64,000 nt of DNA from contig DMYW01000059.1 in NCBI GenBank assembly GCA_003482455.1, positions 1 through 64,000 of the forward strand, in the 5' to 3' direction. The stretch comes from Rheinheimera sp. Its GTDB lineage: Bacteria; Pseudomonadota; Gammaproteobacteria; Enterobacterales; Alteromonadaceae. This document shows, in pieces, positions 59,490 through 64,000 of the stretch (position 1 is its first letter; the number at the start of each line of letters is the position of its first letter). A program made the position numbers and the translations under genes. The notes under the pieces are model-generated. The model was not told the DNA's origin, did not search any database, and worked only from the letters and a program-made list of their open reading frames with translations.

Positions 59490-60200
59490 TTATAAATTTA
59501 TCGTCACTTTTTTTACGGCGGTGACTTGCGCTTCAACGACACGTCCAGACTGGGAATTTTGTACTCGTACAGTCTCGCCTAACGTCGCGTCAGATAAGGC
59601 TTTTCCGGTAGTAGATACGGCAAGCGTACCCGATATTCCTTCAATTGTAACCTGATCTCCTTTGCATACAAGACAAAAATCAGACAATTTCAGGATCTGG
59701 CCATGGCTGACGGTGCGTTTTAACCGAGCGCCGTCGATTCGCTCGAACGTCGTCAGGTATTGGCCGCGCGCTTGTCGCACATCCCGCACTTCCAGCGCCA
59801 AATCGCTGCTGGAAACAATTGATCCACTGCTCAGTTGTTTACTACTCACCACGACCTCCACCTGCTGGACTAAACGTACATTGACAAACACTTGCCAAGG
59901 CGTGTCGCTATTGCAGTGAATTTTGACGCTGTTTTGTTGTTGCAGCGCCGGATTGACCCAGCTCAGCTCCGGTGGTGTCGGGCAATCTTTTGCCGCAAGT
60001 CGGGAATTCAACGGAAATACTTGCACCGACATTTGGTCTTGGCTTTGCGTTTGCTGAATAGCCCAACCTGCCACGAGGCGCGTCAAATCATCGGCACTGT
60101 AGCTTTCGGCCTTGAGCGGCACTGCGATTGAAAGGCACAAAAAAGCGCCAAACGGTGCGATAAGTTTTTGAAGCTTGGAAAAATTGTCGTAGATTTTCAT
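59490..60200 (-). CDS. flgA: Flagellar P-ring formation chaperone FlgA
   Basis: 236-aa periplasmic protein with a Sec signal peptide ending near PLKAE. FlgA assists FlgI polymerisation into the P ring. The SAF domain occupies the C-terminal half (SKQLSSGSIVSSSDLALEVRD in two parts, then GQILKLSDFCLVCKGDQVTI and the ending GRVVEAQVTAVKKVTI). It is divergent from cheV with a 118-bp gap. No sigma-54 match was found in front of it. Confidence 0.9.
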   Translation of the reverse strand: MKIYDNFSKLQKLIAPFGAFLCLSIAVPLKAESYSADDLTRLVAGWAIQQTQSQDQMSVQVFPLNSRLAAKDCPTPPELSWVNPALQQQNSVKIHCNSDTPWQVFVNVRLVQQVEVVVSSKQLSSGSIVSSSDLALEVRDVRQARGQYLTTFERIDGARLKRTVSHGQILKLSDFCLVCKGDQVTIEGISGTLAVSTTGKALSDATLGETVRVQNSQSGRVVEAQVTAVKKVTINL

Positions 60201-60318
60201 ATAGTTTCAGCTATGCTTGGGAAAAACAGCCTCAGTGCTGAATCTTGTCAATTTTCAGTCACCTGGACACGCCTCTTGCTGTTGCAAGAATCGATCCTGA
60301 CCTAATCCGGAGCTTTGT

Positions 60319-61248
60319 ATGGCGGGCATTCTCGATTCAGTCAATCAACGTACCCAGCTGGTTGGACAAAACCGCTTGGAGCTGTTGTTGTTCCGACTGG
60401 CAGGGCGTCAACGTTTTGGCATTAACGTTTTTAAAGTTCGTGAAGTCTTGCAGTGTCCACCACTGACTGCGATCCCTAAACGTAACAAGTTCGTTAAAGG
60501 TATTGCGCATATCCGCGGTCAAACCATTTCCGTCATTGATTTGTCGCTGGCAACTGGTGGACGTCCAATCGAGAATACCAAAGACAGTTTTATCATCATT
60601 GCCGAATACAACCGTTCCGTGCAGGGCTTTTTGGTGCATTCCGTCGAACGGATCATCAACATCAATTGGGAAGCCATTATGCCGCCGCCAAAAGGCACAG
60701 GCGGTCGTTCCAGTTACCTGACGGCAGTAACCGAAATCGACAAAGAACTGGTTGAAATCATTGATGTAGAGAAAATTCTTGAAGAAATTTCACCGTCACC
60801 AACGGCGCTGACGAAAGAATTTGAGGTCGCCGCCATTTCTGAAAGTTTAGGCGATCGGACTATTTTGATTGCGGACGACTCAGCCGTCGCTCGCAACCAA
60901 GTGAAACGAGCGCTCGAAGGCCTTGGTGTGTCGATGCATCTAGTGAAAAATGGCCGCGAAGCACTGACTTATTTGCAAGAAACGGCGAAGTCTTGTCATT
61001 CGTCGGTCACAGAAAAAATTGGTCTATTAATTTCGGATATCGAAATGCCGGATATGGACGGTTATACCTTGACCGCCGAGATCCGCATGGACCCGCTGCT
61101 CAAACCATTACATGTGATTCTGCATACATCCTTGAGCGGTGTGTTTAACCAGCAAATGGTGCAAAAAGTCGGCGCAGACGATTTTATCGCGAAGTTCAAT
61201 CCTGACGAACTCGCTGAATCTGTAAGAAAATGGCTGCAAGCTGACTAA
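60319..61248 (+). CDS. cheV: Chemotaxis coupling protein CheV
   Basis: 309-aa fusion of an N-terminal CheW-like domain (about residues 1-165; GINVFKVREVL and IRGQTISVIDL are typical) and a C-terminal receiver domain (about 180-309) with DDSAVARNQ and the phospho-acceptor Asp in ISDIEMPDMDG. CheV couples chemoreceptors to CheA and adjusts signalling when phosphorylated. CGGAG lies before the ATG. Located directly before cheR as in Vibrio and Shewanella. Confidence 0.93.
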   Translation: MAGILDSVNQRTQLVGQNRLELLLFRLAGRQRFGINVFKVREVLQCPPLTAIPKRNKFVKGIAHIRGQTISVIDLSLATGGRPIENTKDSFIIIAEYNRSVQGFLVHSVERIININWEAIMPPPKGTGGRSSYLTAVTEIDKELVEIIDVEKILEEISPSPTALTKEFEVAAISESLGDRTILIADDSAVARNQVKRALEGLGVSMHLVKNGREALTYLQETAKSCHSSVTEKIGLLISDIEMPDMDGYTLTAEIRMDPLLKPLHVILHTSLSGVFNQQMVQKVGADDFIAKFNPDELAESVRKWLQAD

Positions 61249-61266
61249 ACAAAGCAGGATTGTTGC

Positions 61267-62097
61267 GTGAATAAAGAGCTGCAAGACAGCGAATACAAAG
61301 TGTTCCGAGAATTTCTGGAACAGCAATGTGGCATAGTGCTAGGTGATAATAAACAATACCTGGTGAAGAGCCGTCTTGCGCCGCTGATGCAACGGTTTAA
61401 TGTGGCGAGTTTGTCTGAACTCGTCACAAAAACGTTGAGTCCGTTTGAGCGGCAACTGCGTTCCGCCGTAATCGATGCGATGACCACCAACGAAACCTTG
61501 TGGTTCCGTGATACCTACCCATATGAACTGCTGAAAAAGCAAATTCTGCCCGAATTAGAAAAAGATCACCGGACTGTCAAAATTTGGTCGGCGGCAAGCT
61601 CGTCAGGGCAGGAGCCTTATTCGATTGCGATGACTGGTCTTGAGTATCAGCAAACGCGTCCAGGCGCGTTTAGCATGGGTATTCAGATCCTAGGCACTGA
61701 TATTTCCAATGCGATGCTTGAACACTGTCAGCGTGCTGAGTATGACGGTTTAGCCTTGTCTCGAGGTTTATCGCCGGAACGTCGCAGCAAATTTTTTGAA
61801 GACAGTGGCAACGGTATGATGCGAGTGCGTGAGCCCGTGCGTAAACACGTGACATTTAGGCACTTGAATTTGTTAGACAGCTACACCTTGCTTGGCAAGT
61901 TTGACATTATCTTCTGCCGTAACGTATTGATTTATTTTTCGCCTGAAGTCAAAGCCAAGATTATTCGCCAATTCGCCCAAGCGCTGAATCCGCGTGGTTA
62001 TCTGTTTTTGGGTGCTTCTGAGTCGTTAACCTCAACCAACAGCGACTTTGAAATGATCCGCTGTAACCCCGGAATTATTTACCGTCGGAAAACCTAA
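61267..62097 (+). CDS. cheR: Chemotaxis protein-glutamate O-methyltransferase CheR
   Basis: 276-aa S-adenosylmethionine-dependent methyltransferase that methylates chemoreceptor glutamates. The N-terminal helical CheR domain (about residues 1-80) is followed by the SAM-binding core with WSAASSSGQEPYS and IIFCRNVLIYFS, and the C-terminal GASESLT motif. No TPR extension. GTG start with a weak AGGA upstream. 18 bp after cheV, so probably co-transcribed. Confidence 0.93.
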   Translation: MNKELQDSEYKVFREFLEQQCGIVLGDNKQYLVKSRLAPLMQRFNVASLSELVTKTLSPFERQLRSAVIDAMTTNETLWFRDTYPYELLKKQILPELEKDHRTVKIWSAASSSGQEPYSIAMTGLEYQQTRPGAFSMGIQILGTDISNAMLEHCQRAEYDGLALSRGLSPERRSKFFEDSGNGMMRVREPVRKHVTFRHLNLLDSYTLLGKFDIIFCRNVLIYFSPEVKAKIIRQFAQALNPRGYLFLGASESLTSTNSDFEMIRCNPGIIYRRKT

Positions 62098-62150
62098 CTT
62101 AAGTTCTTTTACCTCTCCAAACGGGTCTTTTGACCCTGTCAAAAATACGT

Positions 62151-62166
62151 TGGCCTAACTTTTGCA
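62151..62166 (+). promoter_or_regulatory. Sigma-54 promoter of the flgB operon
   Basis: TGGCCT-N5-TTGCA, GG and GC 10 bp apart with a perfect TTGCA. About 50 bp upstream of flgB in the 105-bp gap after cheR. Confidence 0.72.
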
Positions 62167-62202
62167 AAGAAAAATCCAGACATTCTGAAGCGAGGTCTGG
62201 AT

Positions 62203-62601
62203 ATGGCAATCAGTTTTAAAGATGCATTTGGCCTGCATGAACAAGGCATGGTGTTGCGTGAACGTCGGACAGAATTGTTGGCTGACAATATCGCCAATGC
62301 CGACACGCCAGGCTACAAAGCGCGCGATTTGGATTTTCGCACGGCGCTGGCCAACGAGTTGGGCCGCCAACGAGGCTCTATCGGCACCACGGACAGTCAG
62401 CATTTTGACATGCCGGCATCGCTGCATGCCGATGTGCAATATCGCATGGTTGACCAGACGGACACTGGTGACGGCAACAGTGTTGATGTCAATCGCGAGC
62501 GTAATGCCTTTACTGAAAACGCCTTACAGTACCAGTCATCGCTGCAGTTCTTAAATAGTAAAATCAACGGGTTACGCAAAGCACTGGGAGGACAATCCTA
62601 A
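62203..62601 (+). CDS. flgB: Flagellar basal-body rod protein FlgB
   Basis: 132-aa proximal rod subunit. The N-terminal rod signature NIANADTPGYKARDLDF and the C-terminal ALQYQSSLQFLNSKINGLRKAL (in parts) fold into the rod coiled coil. GAGG lies before the ATG. It overlaps flgC by 1 bp. First gene of the rod/hook operon. Confidence 0.95.
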   Translation: MAISFKDAFGLHEQGMVLRERRTELLADNIANADTPGYKARDLDFRTALANELGRQRGSIGTTDSQHFDMPASLHADVQYRMVDQTDTGDGNSVDVNRERNAFTENALQYQSSLQFLNSKINGLRKALGGQS

Positions 62602-63017
62602 TGAGCCTATACCGAGTCTTTGACATCGCCGGCAGTGGCCTCAGTGCCCAGTCGGTGCGTCTAAACACCACCGCCAGTAACATCGCCAACGCCGAGAGCG
62701 TTAGCAGTAGTCTCGATAAGACCTATCGCGGCCGTCACCCAGTATTCGCGGCTGAGCTAAGCCAAGCTGAGCAGCAATACGAAGGCAGTGGTGTGAAGGT
62801 GCTTGGGATCGTTGAGAGCGACGCGCCATTGCAAACCGAATATAACCCTTCACATCCATTGGCGGATGAAAACGGCTTTATCTATAAGCCAAACGTCAAT
62901 GTGATGGAAGAAATGGCCGACATGATGTCGGCGTCCCGAGCTTATGATGCCAACGTACAAGTTGCAGATGCTGCCAAGCAAATGCTGACGCGTACCTTGT
63001 CACTTGGCCAGCGTTAA
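62601..63017 (+). CDS. flgC: Flagellar basal-body rod protein FlgC
   Basis: 138-aa rod subunit. N-terminal FDIAGSGLSAQSVRLNTTASNIAN and C-terminal NVNVMEEMADMMSASRAYDANV (each read in parts) are diagnostic. Start codon overlaps the flgB stop (TAATG), with GGAGG upstream. Exported by the flagellar type III apparatus. Confidence 0.95.
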   Translation: MSLYRVFDIAGSGLSAQSVRLNTTASNIANAESVSSSLDKTYRGRHPVFAAELSQAEQQYEGSGVKVLGIVESDAPLQTEYNPSHPLADENGFIYKPNVNVMEEMADMMSASRAYDANVQVADAAKQMLTRTLSLGQR

Positions 63018-63029
63018 TAGGAGCCGTTT

Positions 63030-63716
63030 ATGAGCACAGTCTCCGGAACCGGTAACAGCTATCTCGACAACTTACGCGGTACAGAAACGACCAACAGTTC
63101 GACCAAAAAGACCGCGTTAGAGCAGTCGGACTATTTTGCTTTACTGACGCAACAGCTGGCCTACCAAGACCCGACTAAGCCAGTGGATAACGACCAGATG
63201 GTCTCGCAAATGACCACGTTTTCGATGGCTGACGGCATCAGCCAACTGAACACCAACTTCAAATCATTTGCTGATGGCATGAGCTCTAATCAAGTGTTGC
63301 AGGCATCAACATTGGTTGGGCGCACTGTACGCGTCAATTCTGACAGCTTGGTGTTTGATGGCACTAATGCGGCATACGGTGCGGTTGAAGTGCCCGCAGG
63401 AACCAGTTCAATGAAGGTTAACATTTACGATGAATCTGGCGCGTTAGTCCGTTCATCATCGGTGGATAACCCGACGGCAGGCAAGTTCGATTTTGGTTGG
63501 GATGGCAAAGATACCAATGACACCAAACTTGAAGCCGGTTTGTACACGATGAAAGTCGAAGCCACAGTCTCAGGGAAAAACCAAACCCTAGCGACGTCCA
63601 GTTATGTTCCTGTATCAAGCATCACGCTGGGCAGTTCGACCAGTACGATGCAACTAAACCTGCTTGGCCTTGGCGCCAAGAAAATGTCAGACATTTTAGA
63701 GATTGCAGCGGGTTAA
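63030..63716 (+). CDS. flgD: Flagellar hook assembly protein FlgD
   Basis: 228-aa hook-capping protein. The N-terminal export/cap region has DYFALLTQQLAYQDPTKPVDN (split around LAYQDP) and MVSQMTTFSMADGI. The C-terminal half contains the FlgD Ig/Tudor-like domain with FDFGWDGKDTNDTKL. The cap guides FlgE polymerisation and leaves when the hook is done. AGGAG lies before the ATG, 12 bp after flgC. Confidence 0.94.
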   Translation: MSTVSGTGNSYLDNLRGTETTNSSTKKTALEQSDYFALLTQQLAYQDPTKPVDNDQMVSQMTTFSMADGISQLNTNFKSFADGMSSNQVLQASTLVGRTVRVNSDSLVFDGTNAAYGAVEVPAGTSSMKVNIYDESGALVRSSSVDNPTAGKFDFGWDGKDTNDTKLEAGLYTMKVEATVSGKNQTLATSSYVPVSSITLGSSTSTMQLNLLGLGAKKMSDILEIAAG

Positions 63717-63736
63717 GCCTGCTAACGAGGTGAGCG

Positions 63737-64000
63737 ATGAGTTTTAATATTGCACTGAGCGGTTTAGCCGCATCACAAAAAGATCTGGACACCACTGCCA
63801 ACAACATTGCCAACGTCAACACGACCGGTTTTAAAGAATCACGTGCTGAGTTTGCTGATGTGTACGCGGGTTCAATTTTCTCGCCAGGCCGCACTAAGGT
63901 GGGTGACGGTGTAGCGACATCGCAAGTTGCGCAGCAGTTCAGTCAAGGCGCACTGCGATTCACCAGTAACTCGTTGGATATGGCGATCACTGGCGATGGC
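63737..64000 (+). CDS. flgE: Flagellar hook protein FlgE (partial, runs off window end)
   Basis: The first 88 codons of the hook subunit are open from ATG 63737 to the end of the window. The conserved N-terminus FNIALSGLAASQKDL, TTANNIANVNTTGFKES and the SNSLDMAITGDG segment identify FlgE. Spacing from flgD is 20 bp, with CGAGG upstream. The 3' part is outside the window. Confidence 0.93.
   Translation, partial: MSFNIALSGLAASQKDLDTTANNIANVNTTGFKESRAEFADVYAGSIFSPGRTKVGDGVATSQVAQQFSQGALRFTSNSLDMAITGDG

Noticed and set aside
60264..60280. Sigma-54 promoter before cheV (TGGACA...TTGCT)
   Set aside because: The GG and GC elements are 11 bp apart instead of the required 10, so it was not called.
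62121..62136. Terminator after cheR (GGGTC/GACCC)
   Set aside because: The stem is only 5-6 bp and is not followed by a T-run, so it is too weak to call.

Overview
The window looks like chromosomal DNA of a motile, Gram-negative gammaproteobacterium of the Alteromonadales/Rheinheimera-Alishewanella kind. This is inferred from gene content, not from a marker gene. The pointers are polar-flagellum genes of Vibrio/Shewanella type (FlgO, FlgP and FlgT beside FlgA-CheV-CheR-FlgBCDE), sigma-54 (-24/-12) flagellar promoters, many secreted or lipoprotein peptidases, and an RfaH-controlled surface polysaccharide locus. Most genes are moderately GC-rich. About 10.06-18.06 kb and about 28.2-29.0 kb are clearly AT-rich.

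Layout. 1-4.3 kb: a degenerate palindromic tandem repeat, a secreted GH13 amylase (minus) with a LacI-type operator, and an M28 peptidase lipoprotein. 4.4-31.9 kb: a surface polysaccharide locus. UDP-GalNAcA synthesis (TviB/TviC) and a locally encoded RfaH precede an ops site. Then come a long Wza-like exporter, a Wzz-like protein, Wzx, Wzy, glycosyltransferases, a CapK-like ligase, a heparinase-fold protein, and a WbpV-like reductase, PglC-like initiating transferase and WbpM-like dehydratase set. A GfcABCD/YjbEFGH-type export set follows, then an isolated antisense acyltransferase and GDP-mannose genes (ManC/ManB). 32-36.3 kb: a periplasmic binding protein, an M16 double-domain peptidase lipoprotein and a YciI protein (all minus). 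36.4-44 kb: a periplasmic adaptor, an ABC ATPase, two MacB/FtsX-type permeases, an NtrC-type regulator and a histidine kinase, headed by a sigma-54 promoter and repeated TGTCCG operator-like sites. 44-54.1 kb: dienelactone hydrolase, S9 peptidase, PaeA/YtfL, an unknown membrane protein, a DUF885 lipoprotein, an MFS transporter, an RluF-like pseudouridine synthase and a YegD-like Hsp70. 54.2-64 kb: the flagellar/chemotaxis region, with three tandem FlgO-domain genes, a tRNA-Arg(CCU), FlgT, FlgP, FlgN, FlgM, FlgA, CheV, CheR and FlgB, C, D and E (FlgE runs off the end).

How parts fit. In the polysaccharide locus the conserved ends supply nucleotide sugars, initiation and export, and the AT-rich middle supplies strain-specific assembly. 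RfaH recruited at ops would allow read-through of the long operon. In the ABC/two-component operon, the encoded NtrC-type regulator probably activates its own transcription unit through the upstream repeats and the sigma-54 promoter. In the flagellar block, sigma-54 sites precede the FlgO operon, flgT, flgP and flgB, and a sigma-28 site precedes flgM, matching a flagellar hierarchy.

No CRISPR array, transposase, integrase or rRNA gene was seen. Start codons were chosen by Shine-Dalgarno spacing, overlap with the preceding gene and signal-peptide position, and several differ from the longest open frame.
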